Shown here: positions 41,424 to 54,533 of the stretch, in pieces | Layout of the letters: every line of letters begins with the position of its first letter | Position numbering within the stretch: position 1 is the first letter of the stretch | NCBI GenBank assembly: GCA_012295275.1 | Contig: CM022670.1 | Coordinates: forward strand, 12,690,583-12,754,582 | From: Chrysomallon squamiferum | Lineage: Eukaryota > Mollusca > Gastropoda > Neomphalida > Peltospiridae | DNA length: 64,000 nt | Reading direction: 5' to 3' | Position numbers and translations under genes: made by a program | Notes under the pieces: generated by a model | Database searches by the model: none | What the model was told of the DNA's origin: nothing | Seen by the model: only the letters and a program-made list of their open reading frames with translations

Positions 41424-42060
41424 TTCGTAAGTAAATGAAAGTAAAAAGTGATGACATTAGCATGTGAATTATTATTAACTGTTACGATCATCGAGTTTAA
41501 CATTTACCTTTTATGTCTGGCTTAACAATTTCTATGATATCTATAATCTACCATTAAACTGTATCTATAATTGACATTAGACACACACATAAACACTCAC
41601 ACAAACATACACACACATACACACTCACAGATTCTCACAGACACAGACACACTCACACACACGAGAGAGGGTTATAGGAACATATTTCTTTTGTCCGTGT
41701 TTTACACCATCTATGTCTACTACACAGATAATTTTTTACGTTTGCCTTTTTCAGTTTATTAACAAAGTTGGTTGTAATTCAGAAGTAGAGCTTTTACCTA
41801 ATTTCAAACCAGTGTGAAGTACAGATATATATGCAATACTGATATATGCGAATGTGAATACTGCTAATTAGTAAGAATTCTCCATTATACCACAGTACAA
41901 TAGAAACAGCAGAGGTGAGATCTTATGTATACACTTAAAAATCACCTCATTTCTTAGTCGATTGACTGAAATGTCTGTTGAAATTTATAGCTTGAATTTC
42001 AAAGATGTTTTAACATTATAAACACACCTGTTTTCTTCTTTAAGTTTTTTTTTCTTTATA

Positions 42061-42061
<1 letters not shown>
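41421..42061. other. Unique intergenic sequence
   Basis: A CA-rich tract lies at 41580-41664; otherwise no feature. Confidence 0.55.
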
Positions 42062-42096
<35 letters not shown>

Positions 42097-42122
42097 CTAT
42101 TATATTTTTTTTTTTTTTTTTA
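42062..42122 (+). repeat. Poly-T tract
   Basis: About 33 T, a short TATTATA interruption, then further T. Confidence 0.95.
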
Positions 42123-43171
42123 TTTATTTCATTTCAAATTTCAATTCTTTCTTTTCACTTTCTCTTCTTTTAAAAAAAAAAAAGTATTTTGTAAAGACTT
42201 ATCATAGCTACTCTTGAACTGAAATATTGGCATATCGGATTAGAAAACACGAGGAGAACGGGTTTGACTGAAAGGCTCTTTATGAGAAGTGACAGCGTAA
42301 AAAGATAATTTCTTTGGAAGATGTTTTGTATCCACTGTTAGAAAAGAGCCTGTAATGAGCTAGTTTTCTTGTTAGTAAGACGACCAGACACGTCACTCTG
42401 TAATCGTTTCATCTGGGTTTTTTGTGTGACAGAACTGTCAGTTAGAGGTTTACTTAGAACCTCTTCCGTAGTCCTAGTGTGAGTTCGCGTGAGCGAGAGA
42501 TACAGCTAGAATATGGATAAGAGATAAGTATTGACACAGTGGACAGATAGATAATAAATCGATCGATCGATCTTGAAGAGCCATGGTTCAATGGTTGGAC
42601 GGATGAGTAGATGGATGGACAGGCCAATGGGTTGTTTAGTCGGCCAGAGAGAAGAAAAGAAAAGCGATGTTCTCAATTAGATATAGGTTGACTAATGGAC
42701 CGAGCTCGACAGAAATATGGATGGATGGATGAGAATACGGAAGCATGGTCGGATTGACATACAGTGCGGAAAAAAATTCTAAATTTAAAAAATGTATTTG
42801 GCCTTGACGGAAGGAGGAGCAATGAAGCATACAAATGAGTCTATCTAAACAGTTCACAGGCAAAACAACAACATCAGTTAATTAGAAAATCCACTTAAAG
42901 TGCCTCCCCACACGAAGTGATTACAAATTAGGCGAGGTGAAAGAATTGTCAGCACTTAAATCGAGTTGTCAGGTTATCTGGAAATTCTGCGTCAACTACA
43001 TCTGACATACTCGCCCCTTGTATATGCGATCACTTAACGAACACATATATCCACTTGTTTTATTTGCATAAATGTGATTAGAAGATGGTTACTGAAAGTT
43101 GAGAAGTTGAAGCAAGTGATATAAATTCAACCTGGCCTGTAAATGTTAAGTTATACGTATATCATTCTACT
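42123..43171. other. Unique sequence with decayed ATGG/GATA tetranucleotides
   Basis: GATCGATC units at 42560-42573 and ATGG units at 42585-42640 and 42714-42732 are remnants of short arrays. No gene recognised. Confidence 0.55.
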
Positions 43172-43590
43172 GCCTTCTTCTTCTTCGTCTTCTTCTTCTT
43201 CTTCTTCTTCTTCTTAATATTATTATTAGTAGAAATAGTAGCAGTAGAAGAAGTAGTAGTGGTAGTAGTTGTGTAACTATTACTATTGTTGTTGTTGTTG
43301 TATGTTGTAGTATTATATTAGATACCTATACTTTATTTTCATGTTCCAAGACGTAACAGCTACTATTACTGTAACGAAACCACAACGATTTTTTCTGCTA
43401 ACATTACTACTACATGTATTACTGCTACTATTATTACCACCACTGCTGCAGAAGCTCGTATCACTGATGGTCCTGCTACTTCTGCTACTACAACTTCAAA
43501 AACAACAGCTGCTACTACATTTGCTGCCGAAACTGACCTTGGTGCTTCTACTATTACTATTACTGCTGTTGTTATTTTAAAATTATATCC
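43172..43590 (+). repeat. (CTT)n array and long degenerate ACT/GCT triplet region
   Basis: (CTT)n at 43174-43216, then AGT, GTT and especially ACT/GCT triplets to 43590. Strict triplet phasing over 250 bp mimics coding periodicity, giving Thr/Ala-rich or Leu-rich translations. The units and composition show it is a decayed microsatellite. Confidence 0.8.
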
Positions 43591-44076
43591 TGTTGTCTCC
43601 TGCTCCTCCGACTTCTGCTAATGCATATTTTGCTCCTTTTCCCTTTAATCGTCGTCGTCTTCTTGCTGTTATCATCATCATTAACATAACCATCCACATC
43701 ACCATCATCTCCAGCCTCTAAAGATGCACAATCAGCAGAACATCAATGACAACACGATAACGAAATAAATCAGGAATTTGTGAGACTTCACTACCAGTCA
43801 CATTGGCTATTAACGTCTCCTTTTCATAACTTACTCCAACAAAGTAAAAAAACACACACGCTGACGGTAGTGCCCGCTGTAGAGCTATTAAAGCATATTG
43901 CTCTCGATTAATATCACACAAATAAATGTTTTCGTTTGTCCAAGATGCTTTATTATTGATTGGGGCGAGATGATAGAGTGTTTTTCTAAAGCGTTGCATT
44001 CTTTAAGTCTGTTATTATAAACTGAGGTTGAGAAATACGATGAAGTTTGATAATTGAATGTTAGTCTTTCATATAT

Positions 44077-44078
<2 letters not shown>
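43591..44078. other. Unique intergenic sequence
   Basis: A 93-codon minus-strand frame spans 43999-43718 with non-repetitive composition but no motif I recognise. It lacks other support and is not called a gene. Confidence 0.45.

Positions 44079-44157
<79 letters not shown>
44079..44157 (+). repeat. (CT)n microsatellite
   Basis: About 39 pure CT units. Confidence 0.97.
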
Positions 44158-44159
<2 letters not shown>

Positions 44160-46049
44160 CTTTTTCTGCATTCTATATTATAGAATTCGCGAATCAGTCG
44201 ACCAGTGCATGAATAAATACTTAATATTATAACGTCACCATAAATTACTGTTATTAATATTAATCATACGTTGTTGTTTTGTGTAGTGATTGTGCATAAG
44301 ACGGGAATTCCGCTGCTAACGCTCTGTTGGTCACGCCTGCTGATTAAAGCAATAAAATACGCCATAGGCAATAACATACACACTACAAGCTTTAAATTCA
44401 GAGGGTTTGTCAAATGCTGCAATTACCTTTTTTTATCTAATTATTAAATCACATTTTTGAATAAATCTCTATGGCTCTTTTGATCTCGTTTTCCGAGAAC
44501 TGATGTCTGAAGTCGATTCAGTCCTCAGATTATCAAAATCAAATAAACTGAATTCGAAGGAAAAAATAAAATGTTTGGATTTAACTGCTAGATCAACCTC
44601 TGATGCTGGAAAGGTTTAGTTTATAATGCAGAACGAAATGAGTTTCATTACCCTGTCGTGTGGTAAACACGTAAACTCGGGCTGTAAAACAGCAACTCAA
44701 TTTGGCAAGATGTGCAGTAAAAGAATAATAAAGATGACATCATGAATGTTATAACGTTAAAGTCTAGCATTCAAGATGGAAAACTGTTTAATCAGCATTT
44801 TTGTTTTAGTTAAATTTATTGACAAATAAAGCGAATGTCGAATAAAAAGTTTAGACTATCATTTTAATTTTCTTGGTGATAAACAACCATCATTTAGATA
44901 GAATCCAGTTATGAATGTAGTCATGGTTTTTAACTGTGCAAATAGTTAATATATCAAAATTTCGTTGTTCTTTTGCTGACGTGTTTTCTTCTTCTGATTA
45001 ATATTCATGAAATAATGTAGAAAATGATTAGAACAAGAACAAATATATAACCAGTGAGGCAGGAGTGCGTGTCTCCCTTTATCTCTCTCTGTGTTTTTCC
45101 GTATCTTTCTCTGTTCCTCTTCCCCATTTGATCTTTTTTCTATTAATCTCTTTCGTGCTTTCGTCAATCTTTTTCTCCTTCTCTCTGTTTCTCTTTCGCT
45201 CTCCCACATTTTCCTTTGTTTTTCTTCGTGCGGATATTTCATATTTCTTCTCTCGTTCTGTCTGTTTGTATCTGTACTATTTAGTACACAAGACCTCCAC
45301 ACTAAATTAAACAATCTAAATTCTGTTTTTAAAATTACGAGCAAAATTACTTTTCTAAATGACGCAGCAAGAACTCTGACCTCAAACCCAACAAGGAAAC
45401 CTGCAATACTTCCACTTATTTTATGAAACATTAATCTACATAAGAATTAATGATATCCAAAGCTTTCGTCTTATAATGGAAGACAATCCCAGATCATAAA
45501 GGCAATTTGCTACAGCCTTCTGCATTACAAGGATTCCACTGCAGCTGAACTTTGCCTGTAATGCGTTGCCACAAAGGAAATCGGGGGTTATGAGAAAAAT
45601 ATCGGAAATCCCCTGAACTAACATTGCCATCAATCAAGTGCTCCAGTAATGTCAGATTTACGAGAAAAGCTGTCGTCAGGAAGCCTTAACAAACGCATTA
45701 AAAACCACAAATGTTATTGCTGCTGCTTGTTCCAGCGAGTTTCGTTGTTTTGCAAATCCATTGCTTTACAAAGTCAGCGAACGAAATGGGCCACAGTTCT
45801 TACCACATAATATCTTTTTCTGTTAGCTTTAAAGCCTGGAGTTGAACCTTTGAGTTGTGGGAACAATGCATCGATTCCCATTACTAATAGCTTTCAAATA
45901 CTGTATTCAGAGTACGAGAATGTTCAACTCCCGGGCGAGTCAGTTTTCGTAACTTTTTGTTTCTCTAACGCTCCAGCTTCCATCACTGAAATGTTTTTCA
46001 TTATTCCGTGAAACAGGAAAAAGATAATGTTTATCACCGTATGTGGTAT
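44158..46049. other. Unique intergenic sequence
   Basis: Mostly high-complexity AT-rich DNA, with a pyrimidine-rich stretch at 45065-45275 (CTCT/TTCC) that opens a 161-codon Arg/Glu/Lys-rich minus-strand frame of no evident meaning. No gene recognised. Confidence 0.5.
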
Positions 46050-46521
46050 AGGATAAAGATTTACCATTACAAGTTACAAAGAAATTCTTATAATACTGAA
46101 TTTGGATAGGAATTCTTACAATAACGAATTTACGTAAGGATTCTTAGTTGTCTGCGCAATAATAACTTGCGCAGGAATTCGTGCTGTAATGACCATGTAC
46201 AGAATTTCTCTAATCGACGAGCTAATACCAATCTGTATAAACCAGCATAAGTAAAAATTATCGAAATAACAAAACTACATAGAAATTTGCATAACAACAA
46301 TTTGCTTCAGAATTGGTAAAATAATAAGTTGCACAAGAATTCGTAAAATACCTCCTTGTTTATGAATTCATCCAATTATTACTTCTTCAGGACTATGTGC
46401 AATAAATACTCGTAAAATAATTTAAGCAATAACTACCTATATAGCAGTTTGCACATGAAAGACATGTCTGTGAATCTGTGCAGTAATGACTTACATTCGA
46501 ATTGGTGCAAAATCTATTACG
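46050..46521 (+). repeat. Strongly decayed ~28-bp minisatellite
   Basis: Units begin near GGAATTC/GAATTGG and end near TTGCACA, for example at 46081, 46109, 46174, 46282, 46310 and 46337, with starts 27-29 bp apart where adjacent units are intact. An approximate consensus is RGAATTYKTRCAATAAYAAC then TTGCACA. Some units are fused or lost. It is an old array; no coding frame. Confidence 0.65.
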
Positions 46522-48942
46522 AAGAGTAAATTTTTAAAAAATTTAAAATTTAAAATTTAAAAAAAACTCGGCTGCTCAAGCTGTAGTGATTTACACGGAT
46601 ATTCTAGCAATGACGATTAACATCTGTAAAGACGATTTGTAAAGAGAAGTATTACACGTTTGTGACTTGTTTATGCAAAGCAGTTAATGCATCAAAGACA
46701 AACATATTTGCACTTTTGATCTCAAATACTGACACTAGCAGATGAGATCGCTTTAGTTCAATTATCAAACGAGATCAAAATGATTTTTAAAACTAAACAC
46801 GAGCCATTTTGTGGCATGTATTCTAACATGGCGTCTTTGATGTGGAAATCATTTTTGTGAACGCTAATGAAAAACAAACATTCTATGAAACATTTCTTTC
46901 AGGAGTATTTTTTGTAATTATTATTTCTGAGAATTTGGTCTATGGCACTAACAGGAATCGAAGAGACATTTTCTTACCCATTCATCATGTTAATTAATGT
47001 TTTAAGCACAGTATTAGTGCGGTCGTCAGAAATACGATTAAATCAAATGCAATTACGTAATTATCAAAGAGATGGATTTCCTAACACACATGAAAGGCGT
47101 GATAGATATACAGTAAACGAAGTCATTACTACTGCCACTATGTCGCCACACTGCATGGAAGAAAGGTGGTTCTGTGCATCTGAATTAGGTGTTTGTATGA
47201 GTTTGTATGTATGTGTATATATATATATATATGAATGAACGTATGTATGTATGTGTAAAGTCATAAAATATTTTCTTTCTTTTGAACATACACACACACA
47301 ACCACAAGGAACTTTCGCTGATACATATTCTTATCTTCTTTTCTGATAGAAGAAAAATAATAATAAATAGATAAATAAAAATGTAATAAACATTCCATTT
47401 CACGGACTATTTTTGTTTTCTTATTTTTAATTGACGTTTTGCATCAAATTTCAAAAAGTAATTTCTCGCGGAATTTTACAATTAATTTTATGCATTCTAC
47501 ATATTAAATATAATCTATATAAAGGAAGAAAAAGAAAAGGTGAGGAAAAATGATGACTATAATCAGTTGTTTTCTTTTGGTTGTTTAAAAAACATTAGAT
47601 CTATATATATATATATATATATATATATTTAAAATGTACGATATAAAAATAAAAAATAACAAGAAAGAAAATATTATAGTGATAGGAAAGTATTCAAAGA
47701 AGAATTTCCGCAAATCGTGGAGATGTTGAACTGACAATAAGAAATAAATGTTGTAGGTGTATTTAATCAGTGGATACAGATTAGAAAAATAAAGCTAGAA
47801 AACTGTTCACTGTGAAATGAATAAAGCTGGTTTCTTTACAGGAATACCCAATACCAAACAATTTATGTAGCAACCTTGATTTCTGTTCGCGTGGCTTTGA
47901 AACATCAAAGACGAAACAAATTTGAAAAGAAACAAACAAAAAAACAACCCCCAAAAAACAACAATAGATTGTAATAGTTTGGAACAGATCTCAGAGAGAA
48001 ATATAATACTTCAAAGTTGTCCAGAACGAATGTTAGAACGCTTGCTTAAGGCATAAAGAATCGCTCAGTCAACATCTGTGTGCCCACTGAACTGTTTTCC
48101 ATAGCAAGTAACGGTCCGAAATCGTTTTATCAAAGGTATGTGTTTACCTTTGCATCCTAAAAATGCACATAAAAGATCCTTCATGGATAACTTATGAGCA
48201 GATGACGGAGTACCTGCAATGAGTTTCATCTCAGAAACCATTATTCTGAGAAAAGAAACAAAAAGCAAGTGTATTTTCTAAGTACTGTAAAGTGATATTC
48301 AAAAATCTTCTTCTAAAGACAACGGAAGACTCTATGCCTATATTTTCATGAAGATTTCACTTGTAGCTTTACCCTTTAGGAAGAAACATCTTGAATTTCA
48401 CGTATCACTTCTCAGTAGCCTAGTTGTTGTCATCAAAAATATATCTTCAGTACAACACATTGGCCATCAATAGCCCAGTGGTAATCTTGTAAATACCTCT
48501 TCTGTACCACATATCACCTATCTGCGCTTCAAGTCTTGAAGAAAAACACTCTATAGAAATGAAATATCAGTCATCGATACCTATTGTCTTGCACTAATAC
48601 GTTCTGATGAAGATAAAGTCAAGACTGCAAACTCTTCAATATAAAAGACTATTTATTACTGAAACCCGGTGTCATATACGACCTCAAAATACCCGTTGGG
48701 AACTGCCATAGTGACCAACTCGGTCATTATTAACAAATTGGTTTTCACGACTACAAGTCTTTTCCATCCATTTAATATCTTCAACAAAAAACCAGTACAG
48801 CCACTCGGCTTGAGACTGCCATATCTGAAAAGATAAGAGATGTGAATGGTAACTCGTTAAGAATGAAGTTGTATGCAACAGTTTGTTAGCCGTGTTTAAA
48901 TGAATATCCATGTTTGATATGATTTAACATGGTTTGTAAATT

Positions 48943-48944
<2 letters not shown>
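46522..48944. other. Mainly unique intergenic sequence
   Basis: AAATTT-rich stretch at 46531-46566, (GTAT)n/(AT)n at 47200-47255 and (AT)n at 47602-47628. A 98-codon plus-strand frame at 46942-47238 ends in the microsatellite and has no recognisable domain. The 48.06-48.9 kb part is of higher complexity but unidentified. Confidence 0.5.

Positions 48945-48975
<31 letters not shown>
48945..48975 (+). repeat. (GT)n microsatellite
   Basis: Fifteen GT units. Confidence 0.95.
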
Positions 48976-48977
<2 letters not shown>

Positions 48978-50179
48978 TTTTTTATGTTGTTCTTAGTGTG
49001 TTTTCTTTTTTACCTTTTTTGTGAATTCGACTAAAATCTAAAAAAGAAATTTAAAATTAAAAAAATATAATAAAGAAAGAAGGAAAAGAAAAGAAGCAAT
49101 AAAAGAAAAGATATAATCGCTTTGAGCAATATTTCAACGCGTAAATAGCATAAGACATTTTTAAATATTGATTTTCTTTCTAGTTTCTAAAACAGCTTGT
49201 TGTTTATTGACGTTGGAGCACACTTATATATTACTTGCACGACGAATACACTGCCTTCAGCAATAGCTCAAACGCATGTTGACAACAATACCAAATTCAA
49301 ACACTCTACGCCGTCGGTGATGCCAAATTCATTTTGTTTGTTTCTTACTTAAAAGAACGTCAACGTATCAAAGTGATCGAGTCTATTTATTATTTGCAAA
49401 TCAAAAAAATAAAATCCCTTCAGCAGGGTATGAAAATGATATTCGTTTTAAGATTCGTGTTAAAATACCCTTCAGTTCTTATTGACTGGATTTTAATAAA
49501 GACTTGATATTTAGTGAGTTCTGATTTCATTTGGTTTGTCCTCTGCTTCGATTATTGACAGAACATTGTAGTTATGAAGGCCAAGACTTCAGACTAATTC
49601 TGATAGAGTCAGGGTCAAGGTTATTTGTTATGCATATATATCAGAAACGTGGCGTCTATATTTCCCTTATTTATGAGCAAAATAAATAGCTTCTTTAATT
49701 GTTGTATTATTTTATCATCATCATTATCGTTATTATTATTATTATTATTATTGGTATTATTTCCAGTCAATAATCAGTGCTTATTGATTGGTATGGTCTT
49801 CCAGCACGTTCCAGATGACATAATGCATACATGTTTTATAAATCGTACAGCTGAAGATTGTTTTGGAACTTGAACTTGATTCATTTTGGTTCTTATACTT
49901 CACGTCTGATGCATGTATTCATTATCCATTCCTATACAGTTACATTTCTCTCTATTTTTCTATTACAAAGCAATTTTAAATGTCTGGACTGAAATAGAGA
50001 AAATCCTTCTGTCAACAGATTAACACAATTTACATCTTTGCTTCGAAATCTCTACATATACAGCGAATAGTTTAAGACAAGATGAGACAGTTTGGTGCAA
50101 TCTACTTGACATGCCCTTGATTGTCGTTATTTACTAACAAGTCAAGCTGACCTGGATTGAACTTCACCGCTATTTAGTT
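48976..50179. other. Unique intergenic sequence
   Basis: Contains (ATT)n at 49731-49752. No gene recognised. Confidence 0.55.
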
Positions 50180-50680
50180 AATGTTCTCTGATTCACTCGC
50201 CAGCTCCCTTGTTGTTTTAGAAGATTACTGTCTGGCTGTGGTCACTCATCTCGGAGATTTTAAGGCAATTTCCCAGCTCTGGAATTAAATAGAGTCAATT
50301 GTCTTAGTCTAAGGATTCCTCTCCGTGTGTGTCTGACTCCAATCTCTCCTTGTCTCGAGCGTGTTCTTGTCATTTGCGATTCGAATGCCCTGGGTGAATA
50401 CCGTAGTCAGAAAGTCGCTAATTTGACGAACTTGAGACTTGACTCATTATTCGAGTTAATTCTCTTTATTTGTCTGACTGCCATTTAATGACAGGTTAGT
50501 CTGGCTCCAGTTACAATTAGGAGCAGGTTTAGCTCAATGATGTTTGCTTCAGGCATGATTTGTCGCTTGGTAATTTCTGCCAATGACCCATAACTGTGGG
50601 TCAAATCCTCCAAGGCCATCGCATGTTGTTTTGTGTCAAATAGAAAGAGAGCATGAAATATTCATTTCTAATAATCAGCT
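50180..50680. other. High-complexity island, possible conserved non-coding element
   Basis: About 500 bp without simple repeats. It holds phrases of the kind common in developmental enhancers: ATTAAATAGAGTCAATTGTC, CCATTTAATGACAGGTTAG (TALE/homeodomain-like TGACAGGT) and AACTGTGGGTCAAA (RUNX-like TGTGGGT). No reading frame of note. Interpretation rests on composition and motif words only. Confidence 0.3.
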
Positions 50681-51485
50681 AAAAAATCATACAGTGGATC
50701 TATAATAGCGGAATGTGTTAGTGGGTTTTTTTGAAACATTATAATTATAATACATCTGTCGCCATTAACGTACCGTAGCGTAAAGAACATATTCTTTAGA
50801 GTCAATTTTAGTGAAGTAACCATTAAATGTATCCAAGATTCTCTGTATGGTTTACGCTACAGTACGCAGTTAATGTCTTTGAAGCGTAATTATATTTAAA
50901 GTGAACGTCTGGAGTCGTAATTATGTGCAGTTTTAAAACGTAAACGCTATATGCTCTAGACATCACTATACCCTAACGCTATATATTTTTAGGTGTTATT
51001 GTTCTTTAAAATCTTACACATGTAAACAGAACATATGCTAAAGACCAGTATACGATACATTTTGAATATGACAGACAGACAATGCAAAAACATCAATTCG
51101 CAGTGTGCTTAACGGTCCGTCAACAGTATGATATATCACCTCCCGTAATCATAAATAATAAGCATCTCTGAACTGCAAACATTACTCTTCGTTTAAATGA
51201 CTTCATTATTGTGCAGTAAAGATCACTTTACCGTAAAGATCGCAATAAGAGCAACATATCGTTCTCTCGCTAGTGCATTCCGCATTCTCCAGTACGTACT
51301 GCAGCAACTATTATCGACACCAGTATCAGTAACACGAAACATCAGCATACTCATATCTTTCCTTTTCCTGTTATTTCAGAAGAAAAAACATTATTATTGT
51401 TTTATTGTTTTTTCTGTGTACATATTTCTGAATTTCTGATGTTTTTTTCGGTTTGTTTCTGTTTATTCCTAACATCTTCAAAGAC

Positions 51486-51488
<3 letters not shown>
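50681..51488. other. Unique intergenic sequence
   Basis: No feature seen. Confidence 0.55.

Positions 51489-51558
<70 letters not shown>
51489..51558 (+). repeat. (CT)n microsatellite
   Basis: About 35 pure CT units. Confidence 0.97.
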
Positions 51559-51562
<4 letters not shown>

Positions 51563-52339
51563 AACTGTAACTGTAGCACTCTCAAATTTTTTTTTACTCT
51601 TTCTAGCTATCCATTTTTCTCTGTCTCTTTATCTCTCTGTCTGTATTCACTGTCGGTGATATATTGCTGGAAATGATTGCTATAATCATGACTAAAAGTG
51701 CATAGTCACACATTCTCTAGTCCAGAAGGTAAAAGCCAGACTGTTTAAATCCAGGATAATTAAGCCAAAGGTTTGAACTGAGGTGTTTGGTTACTTGAAT
51801 GCTACTTTGGGTCTCACCAGTTAATGCACAGTATATTTCGAAGTTATCTCTCACATCCTGCACATTTTGCATAATGTATATTAAAAACTCAAACTGCCAG
51901 TTCTGTGCAACGTATTATGATATTCATTATACATCTATTTCCTTTCTTTTTTTCTTTTTTTTTAAATTTTTAAATTTTATTCTATTTTATTATTATTTTT
52001 TCAGCCGCTGAGACCATGCTAAAAGCAAGATCTGCCCTGTGTGTGTGTCTGTGAGAATGTGTGAGTGTGTATGTGTGTGTATGTTTGTGTGAGTGTTTAT
52101 GTGTGTGTCTAATGTCAGTTATACATACAATTTAATGAAGTGATGTCTGTGGTAGATTACAGATATCAATGAAATTGTTAAGCCAGACATGAAAGGTAAA
52201 TGTTAAACTCGATGATCGTAACACTTAATAAAAATTCTTATGCTAATGTCTTCACTTTTTACTTTCATTTACTTATGACTCACTCTCTCTCTCTCTCTCT
52301 CTCTTTCTATATATATATATATATATATAAAGAAAGATA
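51559..52339. repeat. Unique sequence with GT-rich and (CT)n(AT)n short tracts
   Basis: Degenerate GT/GTGA units at 52038-52110; (CT)n followed by (AT)n at 52281-52329. Confidence 0.75.
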
Positions 52340-53345
52340 GTAAGACACAGGATGATAAAATAATAACAATAATAGCAACAACACCACCAGTATACAAGCA
52401 CTACTACTTGTACTACTGCTACTACTAATGATAAAACTAAGAAGTAAAAATAAAAGTAAATCAACAAAGAAACAAAAATTACAACGAAAAAAACAAGAAC
52501 AGAAAAACAAGCACTAGTTTAGAAAAAAAGCAGTAAATAAAGACGAAAATAGAAAATAAAATAAAAATGAATAATAAGAATAAAAAATAAAACGAAAAAA
52601 ACAACAACAAACAAACAAAAAAACAAAAAACAAACGCACATAACAAAGCGCAGACATTTTTTTCAAGAAAACAAATAATAATAAAAACAGAACCAAAAAA
52701 ATGAAATGGAAATAATTTTGCTCTCTCATGACAGCTATCTGGTTTAATTAGATGATCTGTCCAAACTGTTTCTAATTCACTGACATCTCCAGCTCTTGAA
52801 AGACAAAAGGGATTTGAAAAAAAATAAAAATGACATTTAAAAAAAATAAAAATGACAGAGTAGAAAAAAAATTAAAAAGGAAATTAAAAAAATTAAAGAA
52901 AGGAAGAATGTTAGACTAAAATAAAAAAATTAAAAAAAATTAAAAAAAATAAAATAATAATTTTTTTTAATAATAACAAATAATACAATACCTATTTGTA
53001 AAGATTTTCTTTGGCTTCATTTCTATTTCTGTATTTTAGGAAATAGGATTTATGCTAAAGTGCAATTTAGAAGTGTGACTCTTAAAAATAGGTCGCTTGA
53101 AAGACAGTAGTACAACCCAAGATTAGTAATATATAGAAATAAACCTAACGGCACGCATGTGTGAAATAATCTTTACATATGTACATAAATAGACATAAAA
53201 AACACATACACACACAAAAATGAAAAAACATAAATGATAAAATAAAGTAATTATAAGAAACAAATAAAGAAAAAAGTAATAAAAAATAAAATCAATAGAA
53301 ATAAAAAATGAAATAAGATAAAAAAAAAGAATAAGAAAAAATAAC
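52340..53345 (+). repeat. A-rich kilobase
   Basis: Adenine dominates the plus strand almost continuously, with AAAAAAATAAAAATGACA occurring twice in near tandem (52818-52857). It is the mirror image of the T-rich blocks at 35.7-36.6 and 58.4-58.8 kb. No coding content; minus-strand poly-Phe/Leu/Tyr frames are compositional. Confidence 0.8.
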
Positions 53346-53841
53346 ATTATAAAAGTTAACGTTTTTATCTTAAGGCCAGTTCACACAATTCAATTTTTAG
53401 TAACAGTTCCAAAAATTGGATCTTAGTTTGATGGATCAGCTTTGCATTTATTTTAACACAAAACTGCAGATAAATATCATCTGAGATTTGTTTCCTTTTT
53501 GTTGCCATAACAACATGCTTAGAGAGTGCCAAAAAGTGAATATAAATTGTCAGAATTGTGACATGGACGTCACTTTTCACTCAGTTTGATTTGCTTTAAA
53601 GTCAGGACGAATCGATTCAATACACAAAAGACATGATGTTATTGTATTAAAAGATCTTCGCTGTCCTTGAACGTTAGAATAAAAGGATCTGTGTTTATCA
53701 GTGCATCAACACATTGTACTGTTTACTACCACGGTTATCAACATATGTTTTTCTGTTTTTTTAATTATAATATATGAAACATGACTATACGCTTGCGTCT
53801 CAGGCGCTGAGTGCATCATCGATTGTCATTTAAGTAGTACA
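53346..53841. other. Unique sequence, possible old transposon fragment
   Basis: GGCCAGTTCACACAATTC at 53376-53393 resembles ends of some Harbinger/hAT-type elements, and GAATTGTGACATGG at 53550-53563 could be a decayed inverse. The match is too weak to delimit an element. Confidence 0.2.
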
Positions 53842-53985
<144 letters not shown>

Positions 53986-54439
53986 GAATATGGTAGAACT
54001 ATCGATTTTCGTTTTACTTTCATTTCTGGTGCCAAAACGACTGAATCCAATAACAGATCATTATTTTTTTTCCCATTCTGACTGGTTGTATGACACTATT
54101 CAGGCAAAATTATCTCTAGAAAGGCATAGCTAATGAATGAAAAATGTTAGGAACTGAAAATGGATACACATGATAAATACAGGCGAGGCTGGAGATAGTT
54201 TTCAACAAACCCGGGTAGGATTTCACAGTTTACTGTCATGTTTTCATTTATAATTAATATTGTGAGTACGATACACTGTCCATACATAACAAGTACACAC
54301 AAGCACACGAACACAAGGCAAAGCTAAAAGAGAGAAAAGAGGAAAAACTCAGGACAAGGTTATATATTTTATCAATTTAATTTTTGTCCCTGAATTCTCT
54401 GAGCCAGGACAACTGAAGAAAAGTATATCTATGTATGTA
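53986..54439. other. Unique intergenic sequence
   Basis: No feature seen. Confidence 0.55.
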
Positions 54440-54533
54440 GCTATCTATCTATCTATCTATCTAAATATACATACATACATACATACATACATACAAACAT
54501 ACATACATACATACATACATACATACATACATA
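54440..54533 (+). repeat. (CTAT)n and (ATAC)n microsatellite
   Basis: CTAT units at 54440-54462, then ATAC units running up to the TA target of the adjacent mariner element. Confidence 0.95.

Noticed and set aside
43320-43590. Thr/Ala-rich triplet-phased stretch resembling a mucin-like exon
   Set aside because: The triplets are decayed ACT/GCT/ATT microsatellite units continuous with the (CTT)n array.
43718-43999. 93-codon minus-strand frame of non-repetitive composition
   Set aside because: No recognisable family, no flanking signals; chance frames of this size are expected in 64 kb.
44946-45431. 161-codon minus-strand frame rich in Arg, Glu and Lys
   Set aside because: The charged part is the translation of a degenerate pyrimidine tract; the ends have no recognisable domain and there are no splice or promoter signals.
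46942-47238. 98-codon plus-strand frame with varied composition
   Set aside because: No motif recognised and it runs into a GTAT/AT microsatellite; no supporting neighbouring exon.
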